Positions 1-10,548 are shown, numbered from the stretch's first letter. The stretch is 15,167 bases of DNA from Amoebophrya sp. AT5.2 (GCA_005223375.1 RXOD01005236.1:1-15167), one strand, 5' to 3'. Numbers and translations are program-made. Notes: generated by a model not told the origin, from the letters alone.

Positions 1-451
1 CGTTTCGGCACAGCCTCTTATACATTCGCAAAGATCACCGTCCGGAGGCGGGCCCGAGCGACTGCAGACAGTGTCTCTGCCACAAGAAAAGTTGACGTGT
101 ATTGTAAGTAAACAACCTGAGTAAAAACTGCAACAGGCCGCCAGAACAGGACGAGAGAAGTATCATGACCTACTAACTTCAAACAATATCTTGCTGGAGG
201 ACCACGACCACCCGGTGGAGAAGATTCTTCTAGTACTAATATCTATTGGAACTGGAAGACGAAAATGAGGACACCGACACGGACACCCAGACCAGCGATA
301 TCACATTCGTCTCTCACAGGAAAAAAGCCATAGTCGCACGACAAGCGATATCACACTCTCTCACAGTAAAATGCCGGCATAGAAGATACATAGCGTTCTT
401 TCAGCAAGAACATCTTATCCGCATCGTCGATCTTTGATTCGCCCTTGCACC
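1..451. other. Upstream/leader region of the transporter gene
   Basis: No gene can be supported here. All three forward frames are open from base 1 for 90-125 bases (stops near 93, 109 and 122), so a 3' tail of an upstream gene cannot be ruled in or out. The frame ending near 95 contains a short Cys/His cluster (CRQCLCH), too short to interpret. A small frame at 246-437 (63 codons, no upstream ATG of its own) ends just before the transporter ATG at 452 and is best seen as leader sequence or an uORF. If this is a dinoflagellate, mRNAs would receive a trans-spliced leader at an AG in this stretch, but I cannot pick the site. Confidence 0.4.
291..366 (+). repeat. Imperfect tandem repeat in the leader
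   Basis: The string AGCGATATCACA occurs at 294-305 and again at 344-355. Each copy is followed by a near-identical CTCTCACAG (311-319 and 358-366), giving a 47-50-base period with a small indel. It lies about 90 bases before the transporter ATG. Function unknown; it may be a simple local duplication. Confidence 0.5.
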
Positions 452-3400
452 ATGTCCGGTCCACCTCCTCAACGTTCGGGCACGCGCCGCGGTGCCGGCG
501 TCAAGAGCGGTGCAGGCGGCGCCCCCCGAGGTCCCCCAACGTCTTCCTCGACTCAAGAACGTCGGCAGGACCTCGAGTCACTCATTCGTTCGTACCAAAT
601 CGAGGAGACGGGCCTCACGGATTTTATCGGGGTCGACGCCGACTACGTCACGAGCGCCGCGGCGCAAACAGGGAATGAGGACGACGGCGACTTTCAGTCG
701 CAAGCGAATTTTTTGGAGTTTCAGCGGCGGCTCGCGTTGATGGACGACGGCGACAGTCGTGGTCTGCAGGGTGAGGCGGCCACTTTTGTCACATTCGTGA
801 AAGGCTTTGTCGGGATTGGAATTTTGTCGCTGCCATACGCCATGTCATGCGGAGGGTATATCGGGGGCCCGGTGGGGTTGATATGGCGGGACCACCAGGT
901 GATAAGTGCCGAAATGGTAAAAGTAAAATTTTTGGGGGGCTCTTCGGGGTCCCATTTGGTGGCCCCCGTGGCCCCCGCTCTATTAAAACGATGGCTGCAG
1001 TAAGTCCTCGTTGTCGAAGGAGAAAGCGCGGCTTTCCGCGGTCGGCAGGCCTGGCACCGTTACACACACCCCCAGCAGGCCAAGCTACTTAACAATAGAG
1101 CGCCACTCTAGGAGCCTCCTTTTACTCTGCTCTCCCTCTCGTGCACATGCTATAACAGGCGCATCTTCCAAGTATACTGGCTTTGCTACTTTTCCATGAC
1201 CTTCCTTTCCCTCCCGACGTCACACTTCATCCCTGCCGCTTCTATCCCCCACAATGGGGAATCTCTGAAAGCGCCCGGCAGTGTAGAGCGCCGTAGCGCA
1301 CTCGCCACCAAAGGGGACCCATTACACAGCACTTCTACTTTCATCTTACGACCAGCTGGCTACTTACCACCTGGTCCCGACATAGTTGACGTTGTTGGCG
1401 TACATGGCATACAGGTGCATGATCAAGCTGCTGGAAAGCACCGAGATCATCAACGAGCGGATACGGGCGAGGAACAAGGCTAAGGCTATTTTTGCGCGCG
1501 GGGAGGCGGGGGCAAGAAGTATGGGAGTCGCGGAGGCGGGTGGGGAGCATGATACCGCATTAAGGCACGGGGTTTTTAGCGGTGATGTTGAGGACAAGGA
1601 AGATGGCGGTTTTCCTTCCAGTGGAGGCGAAGCCCAATCCTCGCAAAAATTTCCCCCCGCACGCTCATCTGGTGCTTCTAGAGGCAGTCGGACGCTTGCG
1701 GGACGGCTGAATCTCTCCCCCGAGCCGAAAGTCGTGAGGATGAGCAGGGCAAGGAGAGCTGCAGCAGCAGGAGGGCCTCCCTTATCAGAGTCGGATCTCT
1801 CGTCCTTTTCGACGCAGAACGCCGCGGCGGCCACATCGGCAACTACGAACATCGAAGAGGAGGTTCGCACGTTTGGGGACGTGGGTAAGTACATCATGGG
1901 TAAATCCGGGAAGAAGCTGATCAACGTGTCCATCATCATCACGCAGGCCGGGTTTGGCATCGCGTACTTGATTTTCATCCCCGAGAACATCCAGAAGGTG
2001 CTCTGCTACGAGACCGACCAGACGGTGTGCCCCTCGACCATCTCTATCACGTTCTTCACGGTGCTGGCGCTGCTACCCTTCGTGTTTCTGCAGAACATGA
2101 AGACGCTGGTGATCCCTACACTGCTGGCGAACGTTTCGCTGCTGATCGGGATCTCGTGGGGCTACCTGAACGCGTTCGGGTGGACGCCGGAAGCGCGGAG
2201 CAACGCGGACGAGATCGGCGAGGCGGCCATGCCAGAGGGAAGTAGTGGAGGGCGCATGCTGCTGCTCGGTCCACCATCTACATTGCATCGGATTGACGAG
2301 AAGGTGCTGGAGACAAATCACTATATGGCGACTCTACGATACGCGGCGAGCGTGGGAGCTGGGTGGCTGGTTCGCGCACTGTCTGAGCTGGTGGAAAACG
2401 AGGGGACCAGCATTGCACCGTCGCGCCAAGTAGAAGCTCCTGAAGCATACACGGATGAGTCCGGGCGGGTCCTCCAGATGTCGCCGGCCGGGGAGCAGAC
2501 AGTTGCGAATGCATTATTGAATGCCCACAAGGGAGTCGTGGCGGGTTTCCCAAATTTTTCGCAACCAAGCACCACGAGCACAACACCCGCACCCACTACG
2601 ACGACGGCGGCTCCCGCGGCATCCGGGACGTCTGTGTCTTCGACTTCGGGGACAGGCCCACCTTCTTCGTCGAGCACGACTAACAACAATGCGACTGCAA
2701 CAGCATCCGCCGTCGTGGTAGCCTCAGCGACAGCTACACCCGGAGCAGCGTCGACTCTTCCGCCAGCTGAGGCAGTTGTAGACCCCGAGACGAAGAAGGC
2801 CGAGGATGCTGCCGCGCTGAAACACATCGAGCAAAAAACTAAGCAGGACCTCACGAAGAAGGACAAGGAAAAGTTGGAGCAACTGAAGCCCCCCAGCTTC
2901 GTCGCGTTCAACTTTGCGCAGTACCCGATTTTTTTCGGCATCGCCGTATTCGCGTTTGAAGGAATTGGCCTGCTACTTCCGTGCCAGCGCGCGATGCAGA
3001 AACCGGCGCGAATGCACGCAGTAGTGACGAAGTGCATGTGGTTTCTCACCGTGCTGTTCGTAAGCTTCGGGCTGAGCTGCTACGTGCGCTGGGGCGGGAA
3101 GCCGCTCGACGAGGAAACGGTACAGGACAGGAGACTCGTGGAGGACTTTGACTTGAGCGGGCCCGACGTCGTGCCCGGGTGGAGAAGTCGGGGGCAGCCA
3201 TACCCAGCAACATATCAGGAATTTCCATTAGAAAACTTCGCAGCACCAGGTGGCGGGGACAGATCCTGGCTTGCAAGTCAAGCTGATTCTTATGACGCGG
3301 CCAATGTGGGAGTGGGTGCTCACACCCAGCCAGATGGCGACAGTGGCAGTAGAAGAACCACCGCTCCTGGCACAGCTAGCTTCGTTAGTTTCTACCGCGC

Positions 3401-4859
3401 CGCGTCGGCGGCAGAGCCATCGTCAGCTCCAGCGCGGAGATGGTTGTCCTCTGCCTCGACAGCGTCACCACCACCAGAACTACACAGCACAGCGTCGCTC
3501 TCCGGGCCCGCGGCGTCGTCAACTGCGTCACCTCCGCGCTCACACCAAGCCGTGGCGGACGCCAGCACTAGCACTACAAGTTCTTCTTCTTCATCTTCTT
3601 CCAGCGGCACCGACCACTCCGACCATTCGTCTCCAGATGAGACCATCGGCGTTCAAGCGATGGTGACTTTCAATTACCCCGAGAGCACGATCACTTCCTT
3701 CGTGATTCTTTTCTACGTGCTGGGAATTTTTTTCAGCTTTCCTGTGATGATGTTTCCGGTGTTTACCCTGCTGGAAAACTCACTGTTCATCCGGTCCCAG
3801 TGCTGCCTCCCACACCGGAAGGTCATCAAAAGAGTGGGCCGGAAGGTCGCAGGCTGGTGTTTTGGCGGAGAGGATCGCTTTCGAAGTTGGTACTACGTGG
3901 AGTCGACGAAGGAGGACGCGATGGCGGAAGAAGAAGATGCGATGAGCGACTTTGAAGATGACGATGAGCAGGAATATTTCAGCGAGGAGGCCGGAGGTGA
4001 TGTTGAACAGCTGCGACAGCGTAGAGAGGTGGATCCAGACACTTTCGCCATCGAAGACGACGACGACGAAGACAACGATAACGAAGACAACGAAAGTGAG
4101 AACCGCCGTGCTGCGAGCAGAAACAGCGTTAGCGCGAAAGTCCCCGCCGCACTGCCGGGAACGACCGCACAAGGTGTTGCCGCCACGTCTGGCATCGTCG
4201 CCACTGGACTGCCCTCTACTTCTGCGCCCGCTTTCCGTGCACAGGACACAGCCCCAGATGGGGACGGCAGATCCAGCAGTGACTCCCCGGCAACGAGACC
4301 ACCAAGAACGTCTTCGCGCATGGTCGTGGGTGCACTACCGAGCAAGGAGGGGGCGCTCCGCCCCGCGCCGGACATGGGCGTCGCGACTGTCGTCGGGCGA
4401 CCGATCGACGGAACAGGAACAGCTGGCCCAACAACAGCGACTGCGGCTTCCCCAGAAATTCCGTCTCTTCCACGCCGTCGTAGCAGTCGCCGCCGGTCTT
4501 CCGCCGGAAGCTTGAATATCACCGTCGTTCCCTTCCTGAATCTGTACGAGAAGTGCCTTCTGCGCGTCATTGTCACCATCCTCGCCGCTCTGACGGCCTT
4601 AACGATCCCGCATTTTGGCCTCTTCCTCTCGCTGCTGGGTTCGATAACCTGCAACCTGCTGGCATTCATTCTGCCGGCATACTTCCACTACTACATGACA
4701 GTGGTGGTCGTGGGAAAAAACACCACCGAGGACGCAAACCTGAACGATCACACTCTCGATGTTCACGCCGCCACGCCGCGCGAAGACGTGTTTTATGCGG
4801 GATTCGGAATACTTGCCGGGCTGTGGAGCTTCGTTGTCACCACGGCAGAGTTCTTTTGA
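452..4859 (+). CDS. AAAP/SLC36-like amino acid transporter (two exons: 452-881 and 1390-4859)
   Basis: Predicted proton-coupled amino acid permease of about 1,299 residues. The ATG at 452 is chosen because the short extension from 434 lacks an ATG. TM1 (about 111-131) carries the family signature KGFVGIGILSLPYA. TM2 follows across the intron as GGPVGLTLLAYMAYRCM. Further TM segments lie near residues 322-344, 357-379, 383-407, 651-677, 688-711, 910-940, 1199-1252 (two) and 1277-1299, the 11 expected for the family. Usual members have 400-550 residues; the excess is three loop insertions: about 408-640 (Ser/Thr/Ala-rich), 712-895 (Ser-rich with a TTC-type codon run near 3581-3602) and 941-1190 (acidic, then Ser/Arg-rich). 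There is also a 150-residue loop after TM2. The frame stays open for 3.4 kb, so the insertions are probably translated, although an in-frame intron cannot be excluded. Substrate and membrane cannot be read from sequence. Confidence 0.88.
882..1384 (+). mobile_element. Introner-like element forming the transporter intron
   Basis: The element has terminal inverted repeats. The left end (882-910) begins TATGGCGGGACC; the reverse complement of the right end (1358-1384) begins TATGTCGGGACC. Both continue through AGGTG(A/G)TAAGT to GCC, apart from a 3-base indel and a few mismatches. It is bounded exactly by a 5-bp direct repeat GTTGA at 877-881 and 1385-1389, as expected for a target-site duplication. 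Removing one repeat copy plus the element (508 nt) restores the reading frame and gives the SLC36-type TM2 spacing. No transposase is encoded, so it would be non-autonomous. An inner 8-bp inverted repeat GCTCTATT pairs 977-984 with 1094-1101. Confidence 0.8.
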
Positions 4860-5282
4860 AGAAATTCATTTGCTCCAGGAGGAGTTGTCTTGAAAATAAG
4901 AATTGACAGCCGCTGTGGTCTGTGGATCAAAACAGAAGAAACAAGTTCCACGAGCAGTATGGAAAAATTAAAGGAAGAGCGATGGCACAGAGACAGAGCA
5001 GAACGAAGCTGAAGCAGTCGCTGAGCTTCCACCGGCTCGCTGCGCCAATGCCAAAAGGAATCTGCTGTGCTATCGCAGTTCGTGCTCTGACCGTGTGCTA
5101 CCACATTCGCGGTCGTCGATGAAGCAAATTATCAACTACAACTTTTCCTTTCTATCATATCAGTCTGTGTCTGTCTTACGAGTAGCACGTAATAAAACGA
5201 CCACTTCTCCGGTCCAAGATCAAAGCCCAATGCTGGGCTGTCGTGTAGTAGTTCAAGAAAAAAACATAAAGGAAGAAAAAAG
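4860..5282. other. Spacer between transporter and POT1-like gene
   Basis: 423 bases with no convincing gene. A 66-codon frame at 4922-5122 has no recognisable features. AATAAA occurs at 5191-5196, about 330 bases after the transporter stop; it could be a polyadenylation signal, but dinoflagellates are not known to rely on this hexamer. The final 30 bases are purine-rich up to the ATG at 5283. Confidence 0.5.
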
Positions 5283-8197
5283 ATGATGAGATCTGCTACA
5301 ACTACCCGGCGCTGCACGCTGGATTTGGTTCACTCGTCGCTCGAGATTGAGATTTATCGTGACAGGCAAACAGGCTTTCTGTGCTCAGCCCCTCGTTCGG
5401 ATGGGGTTGGAGCAGGACGAGCTGTCAACAGCCGCGCTTTGCAGGAGAGTCAGCGCGTAGCCGCAGAAGTCCGGCTCTGCGACATTCGACACGCGGGTCC
5501 CATCTTCCCGCTACCGACTCTGCGCGACTGCACTGCGGGACGTCATGATACCGTCAGCGGGCGGCCACCTGCGCCCGCTGCTCTTTCGTCCGTAGTTGAT
5601 GCTTCGTCTCCTTCGATCGTCTGCCTGGTTACGGAGCACGGCCCCCCGGGCGTGTTCTGCCACAGAAACTCGAATCTTGCTTCGGTGTCCATTCAGGTCA
5701 CCGACGAAAGCCAGGCTTTCTTCCCGATGCTCGCCAGATCCAGTGCCTTCACAGTCTCGTGGGAAGCCGTGGGCGGAGGTGGTTCGGTTTCCTCATCCGC
5801 GAGAGATCTCGTACAGCAGCTTCCGATGGCTGCCGTCGGAGACATCGTCGTCGTGCGGCAGCCGCGAGCCGACATTAAATTGCCGCGTTTCGTGACGCTG
5901 CGGGGGACCGAATGCCTGATCGTGTCGGAAGCGGAGCAGAAAGAGATCATGACCTTGTCCTTGACCTGTTCTGGTACTGTTCCGCACCGCCGGCGCCGAG
6001 GACACCGAGAAGTACTCCTGCCGCATGATGAAGATGAAAACGGAAACGCTACTAGCCGAAGTAGGTTCACAGATGTTGAGCAGCGACGCATCGCGGAATT
6101 GATACGATTTCGCAGCGGCATGTTGCGCAATTCGAGAGACACCGTGCTGGCGAACTGTGGGTCGTGTGTAAGCGGGGGCAAGACCAGTGCGAATGTCTTT
6201 GGGATGCAGTTGAGGACGGATACGCGCGAGGATCTTGCTCATCCTGCCGCAGCCGCAGGAACGAAGCGGATGCTTTCCTGCTCTGTGAAGAGCAGACACC
6301 AGAACAACGACTACTTCCTGGAACACCACCTGCCGTGTCTACGTCCCTGCGCCCGCCTGGAACCGCAAGCGCCGAAGCACATCCGGATCGTTGCAGCGGG
6401 ACCGGGAGTAAACCAAGGGAACGTCGCACCAGCTTTACTGGGGCCGCCGGGGGCAGCTGCTCCTGCCGATCCTGTGCAAGACAGGCATCGGCATCAGCTT
6501 CAGGCTCGCATTGAAAGCTCAACAGACCGCGTCACACTCGTTAAGAGGGAGTACCTAGATCCGAGATTTCCGTGGTCTTTCAGTTCTTCTTGCTGCACGT
6601 CCTCGCTAAACTCGTGCGCAGCAGTTTTTCCAGCAGGGTGGCGAAGTAGTCCAACTTCTCGAGGACGAGGACGAGCAGGACAAAGTGCGGCGGACGTCGT
6701 TACTTCGTTGGTTGGTGCAGCTTCTCCGTCGTTTCGGTTTCTGCCCCTGGTGATGAGCTACGACGGCGATGCCTCTTTTGAACAACACTACGACGTCGAC
6801 ATCTCTTCCGCTTCCAGCAATCCGACGGAGCGACAGCAGGTTATCGCACGCCGCTCCCCGCCGACCTTGAGCATTCCTGAAGCGAAGGAGCGCCTTCGGC
6901 GCGCTCCGCATCGCGCGGTTGTGGAGGCGTCAGGCTGGTACTTCGACGACGGACTTGGAGCGCACGAGGACCACCAAATCGACGAAATAACGGGCGAGGA
7001 GGACGACGAGGATTTGATGTTCGTGAAGTACGACCAGTGTAAGTTCCTTGGGGGTGGCGAGATCGAACGCACCGGACCAACAACCACGGCCTCGCAGATG
7101 TACGCTGAGTTTGGACACGTCAACCACTTCTACGTAGCAGCGTGGGAACTTAGAAGTTCAGCCTCAGTTGCAGGGTGTGCATGGAGCTGCGATGAAGAAG
7201 TCCAGCGCGAGGCGATGAACGCAGAAAAACGGGAAGCAGGCAAAAACGAAGAAGAAGAAGATGCTGAGATGGAGCCTGGAGACGCTGACGCGGAGATGGC
7301 CGCAAATGATGAAATGCAAATGGGGGAAGAGGATGACTCGCTAGAGTCGATCGAGGAGCCGAGGCAAGGGCGGCGCATTTCTGTCGGAGTCGGAGGCATG
7401 GATCAGCAGGAACAGAGGGCGAGCCGCCAGAAACACAATGGTGAACGCAAATGCGGCAGGAATTTGCCGTGGTCACACAAGGCTTCAAACTACCGCGTGC
7501 CACCTCCGACGTCGTTCGCCCCCACAAATGCAACACTGGTTGTCTACACCGACGAACTGGAAGACCTGCTGCCGACGGAAGGTGAGTTCGCGGTGCCATC
7601 TATCCACGATCTGCTCTTGGCGCCAGGTGCAGGGGAAGATGCTGGAGGGGGCTCGTCATCAATTACGCACAGTAATAGGCAAAACACATCATCACCACGC
7701 ATGTCGCCAAACGCCAAAAGAAAAAATCTCCTGCAAGCTGTAGAGGGTCCCGGAATCATTTGTCTACGTGAGTCAAGTCCGCCACAGACCATTCCGCTTG
7801 GAGAACAGTGCTTGCTCAGAGCTTACAAAATTGAACTCACCGAAATAACTGCAGCACCATCTTCGATCCTGCTTAATACTTCTTCCGGCTCCGGCATATC
7901 AATGTGATGTAATATGTTGACGCTCACGGGCCCGTGCGCGTGGCCCACTTCGGTCGTGTCTACTTCGAGGGACTAGATGACGAGTTCCGTGTTCATCTTC
8001 TTGAAAAGAACAAGGCGAGGATCGCGAAGGGCCCGGAATGCGCAGTGGATCCCAGGACGTCGAATCCTCCGATGATAAGCTCTATGTTGCACTTGGAGTT
8101 GCTGTTAGTTTACCTCTACACTCGCAGTGCTTCCTTGTGCTTCGTGCTCGTTCGCTTTCAATTTCACATGCCCGCCACTCTCCACGACGATCTCTAG
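5283..8197 (+). CDS. Putative telomere-end-binding protein, POT1/TEBP-alpha-like (exons 5283-7834 and 7921-8197)
   Basis: Proposed role: binding the single-stranded telomeric overhang in the nucleus. The uninterrupted frame is 874 codons (5283-7907). Residues about 108-225 read as the POT1 first OB fold: a strand with IVCLVTEHGPPG, then VSIQVTDES, FTVSWEAV, and LPMAAVGDIVVVRQ (family: LP..VGDI.R.HR). A helix follows, RFTDVEQRRIAELIRF (about 261-276), matching the helix that closes OB1 in POT1. A second OB fold starts at YDQCKFLG (about 582), continues FYVAAWELR and TLVVYTDELEDLLP (about 750), then LGEQCLLRAYKI. Its last strands (VRVAHFGRVYFEG) are in another frame after 7920. An acidic insertion lies near residues 640-700, and about 300 residues of low complexity separate the folds. 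With the predicted intron the protein has 942 aa; the tail after about 8060 looks poorly coding. The assignment rests on motif order and needs a profile search. Confidence 0.58.
7835..7920 (+). other. Predicted 86-nt non-canonical intron in the POT1-like gene
   Basis: TTGA occurs at 7831-7834 and 7917-7920. Joining across this repeat moves the frame by two and turns ...LLRAYKI into ...RAYKIDAHGPVRVAHFG, so the coding-looking stretch after 7920 continues the second OB fold. No GT-AG pair gives the same join: frame 2 has a stop at 7910-7912, and the first AG after it is near 7967. Unlike the transporter intron, I see no clear terminal inverted repeat. If the intron is not real, the protein ends at 7907. 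Confidence 0.45.
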
Positions 8198-8226
8198 CTT
8201 TCATAGTTCCACCCTCGAAGAACAAG

Positions 8227-10416
8227 ATGGGCGGCAACAAGGGTGGTGACAAGTGGGCCGGCACCGGGTTCCGTCGTGACCCCAATAACAACAAGTCGCA
8301 GCTGACCATCGAAGAGAAGCGCGCCAAGGCCCGGCTGCACCTGGAGGCGTTTCGGGCGGCCAAAGCTTTGAATCCCCAGATCGCACACGGCGCCCAGCGG
8401 ACAACGTACGGCCAGCAGCTCTTGACGCAGCGGCAGGAGTCGGACATCCGCCGCAACTTCGTCCGCGAGGCCTTGCTGAACAACTGTGGAGTTGCCAAAG
8501 TGAGCTCGAACTCAATTATGTTCACGGGCGGAGGACGAGTTGGGGGCGCCGACGTGGCCGAGGCGGATGTGACGACCTCCGAAAACCTCGTGGGCGAGGC
8601 GGAGCAAAAGGCGGGTTGCAATCTATCCAGCGCCAGTTGTGCGGGTGCAGCTGTTGGGTCGACGAGTGGTGCGAGTAGCAAACCGATTCCTGGGGTGCCC
8701 GCGTGCTCCGATGCAGAGTTTCTGCTGGCGCTAAACTGGCACGAAAACCTGGAGTTTCTTGCGACCGCAGAGCTGGAATTCGCGAAGCAGGCGCAGCAGG
8801 ATCATGCTACTAGCAACAGTGGCGTGCAAACGGCAAAAACGATTGAGTTTCCCCAACTGGACGAGTACTACACCAGTTTGCTAGCGTACGTGGCGCGCAC
8901 CCGCTTCGGCCTCCAGGTGTTGCCAGCGCTCAAGGCGGATTTGTCCAGGGGAAAAGTACTTGCCGGAGGCGGAACTGGCGGTAGTGGTGGCGGTGGTCTC
9001 CGGGTGAGGATCCCGTCGAATCACGAGTTGCCGTCGATGAGCGTCGTCGATCTGGTGGCCATGTACACACAAGCGGCTGAAATTCCTGCTGCGCTCGACA
9101 AGAGCAAGGTGTTCTCGGAAGTCCGCTTGCGGACGCTGCTGCAACTCGGGAGGAACTATCGAGGACTACAACATGTTGAAGGAGCAGAACAAGCTGACGT
9201 TGGTGCCGGGAGAGGAGCGGGCGACGACCTCCTGTTTTTGACGAATGAGGAGGGCAAGAAACGCGCTGCGCAAGAACAAAACAAGCAAACTGGTTCAGGA
9301 GCCGACGATGGAGACAGCGACGAAGATGACGACGATTCGTTTATCGGCGGGGGCGCCAGCTATCTGAAGCGCATGGACAAACTGAAACGGCGGAGGCTCG
9401 GAGACGTCGTCGGTGGAACAAATGTTACGGCCCGAGGCGACGGGCGTGAGAGTGATGCGCCAGCTTCTGTTCCCGCGGTCCCCCACCTTCACGCGAACGC
9501 TCCTCACTACTTTTTCCTTCGTTTCCAGGAGCACGAGGGAAAGTCATGGAAGGATGACTGGATTCGCGCCAAGTGGCCCTCTGTCAAGCTGCAGCCGCCG
9601 GCCCCCAACCTCTTCGCCAATAACAACTTTTCTACTTCTTCAGTCGGATCATCATCTGGGTCCGCTGGAAGTAAAACCTCCAAGGCGGATGTAGATGTCG
9701 ATCCGTACGGCAACGTGCTGTCTTTCGCATTCACCCCGTCGGAATTGAACGACAAAGAGGGCATCGAAATCCAGTTTGTGAGCAGCCAAACCGGGGAGCC
9801 GGTCGTGTGCCCCGGCTCGGCCTCAAAGAGCCCGATCCTGTTGAGGCTGGTGCGGGCCCCGGCTGGTGCGACGAGCTCCAGTTCGTCTGCGGGCAGTGCG
9901 CGAACTTTGAAAACCAGCACGTGGAAGCTGAAGATGAAGGGACTCCTTGAAAACGTCGAGCACCAGCAGCAACAGGGCGCACCACCAGAGGGCGGTGGGC
10001 AGCAAGCTGCAGCGCCGCTGTTTTGGATGGACCTCGCGTTCGAGTTTGACGAGGCCAAGCAGCGAATCTGGATCGCCTTCGTGGGCAATAAACGGATAGT
10101 GATCGGCACGTACCCCGGGCTGTTGGAGAGCAAGATCGCGGAGTTCCGCCTGAAAGAGGAGCTCTACCCCGAAGTAGACTCGGGTAGGAACAACAACACG
10201 GGAGTAGGCGTAAGCTTCAAGCTGATGCAGCCTACAACGCCGGCAGCGGGCGCGTCTGCCTTTGGCTTTGGCCGTGCGGCGCCGACGGTGACGTCGATCT
10301 CGCTGCAGCCGCGAAAACTCTCGCCACTGCTGTGGTGTAACGAGAAGGCAGACACAGCAGTTGTGCCGACAAAGGAAACGGTATGCTTCATCTCAGAGGA
10401 AGGACTGAAGGCGTAA
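8227..10416 (+). CDS. Hypothetical protein, 729 aa, single exon
   Basis: I do not recognise the family. The frame is open from 8038, but the ATG at 8227 (MGGNKGGDKWAGTGF) is preferred: composition before it is unlike the rest, and 8227 lies just after the end of the POT1-like gene. The N-terminal 75 residues are basic and helical (LTIEEKRAKARLHLEAFRAA). The middle has a helical block (about 195-325), a Gly-rich linker, an acidic run DDGDSDEDDDDSF (about 359-371) and a basic cluster KLKRRR (about 387) that could serve as a nuclear signal. The C-terminal third looks beta-rich, with two similar-feeling segments: LSFAFTPSELNDKEGIEIQF and FWMDLAFEFDEAKQRIWIAF. A remote likeness of the second to FAMeT-type beta domains came to mind but is not strong enough to name. 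No membrane segments or signal peptide are visible. Confidence 0.8.
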   Translation: MGGNKGGDKWAGTGFRRDPNNNKSQLTIEEKRAKARLHLEAFRAAKALNPQIAHGAQRTTYGQQLLTQRQESDIRRNFVREALLNNCGVAKVSSNSIMFTGGGRVGGADVAEADVTTSENLVGEAEQKAGCNLSSASCAGAAVGSTSGASSKPIPGVPACSDAEFLLALNWHENLEFLATAELEFAKQAQQDHATSNSGVQTAKTIEFPQLDEYYTSLLAYVARTRFGLQVLPALKADLSRGKVLAGGGTGGSGGGGLRVRIPSNHELPSMSVVDLVAMYTQAAEIPAALDKSKVFSEVRLRTLLQLGRNYRGLQHVEGAEQADVGAGRGAGDDLLFLTNEEGKKRAAQEQNKQTGSGADDGDSDEDDDDSFIGGGASYLKRMDKLKRRRLGDVVGGTNVTARGDGRESDAPASVPAVPHLHANAPHYFFLRFQEHEGKSWKDDWIRAKWPSVKLQPPAPNLFANNNFSTSSVGSSSGSAGSKTSKADVDVDPYGNVLSFAFTPSELNDKEGIEIQFVSSQTGEPVVCPGSASKSPILLRLVRAPAGATSSSSSAGSARTLKTSTWKLKMKGLLENVEHQQQQGAPPEGGGQQAAAPLFWMDLAFEFDEAKQRIWIAFVGNKRIVIGTYPGLLESKIAEFRLKEELYPEVDSGRNNNTGVGVSFKLMQPTTPAAGASAFGFGRAAPTVTSISLQPRKLSPLLWCNEKADTAVVPTKETVCFISEEGLKA

Positions 10417-10420
10417 TCTC

Positions 10421-10449
10421 GATCTCGAAAAAGGGACTTTTTCGAGATC
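10421..10449 (+). repeat. Perfect 13-bp hairpin just after the gene 3 stop
   Basis: GATCTCGAAAAAG (10421-10433), loop GGA, then CTTTTTCGAGATC (10437-10449): all 13 pairs match. It starts four bases after the TAA at 10414-10416. Its position suggests a 3'-UTR RNA structure for end formation, stability or transcript boundary, but a remnant of a palindromic insertion is equally possible. Confidence 0.85.
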
Positions 10450-10548
10450 CGCGGCGGCGCACATGAAGACCTGAACACCATCGAAGCCGCATGATGTGGA
10501 CAAGAATTGCTATTGCAATGAGAAAACATAAAAACGAACAACGCAGAG

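Noticed and set aside
3..95. Frame ending in a Cys/His cluster (CRQCLCH) at the window start, as the tail of a zinc-binding protein
   Set aside because: All three frames are open here and only 30 codons are visible; not enough to call a gene.
2321..3049. 242-codon frame on the - strand
   Set aside because: It mirrors the transporter on the + strand, including its Ser/Thr/Ala loop, and has no independent motif.
3893..4669. 258-codon frame on the - strand
   Set aside because: Its Ser-rich runs are the antisense of the Asp/Glu codon tracts of the transporter.
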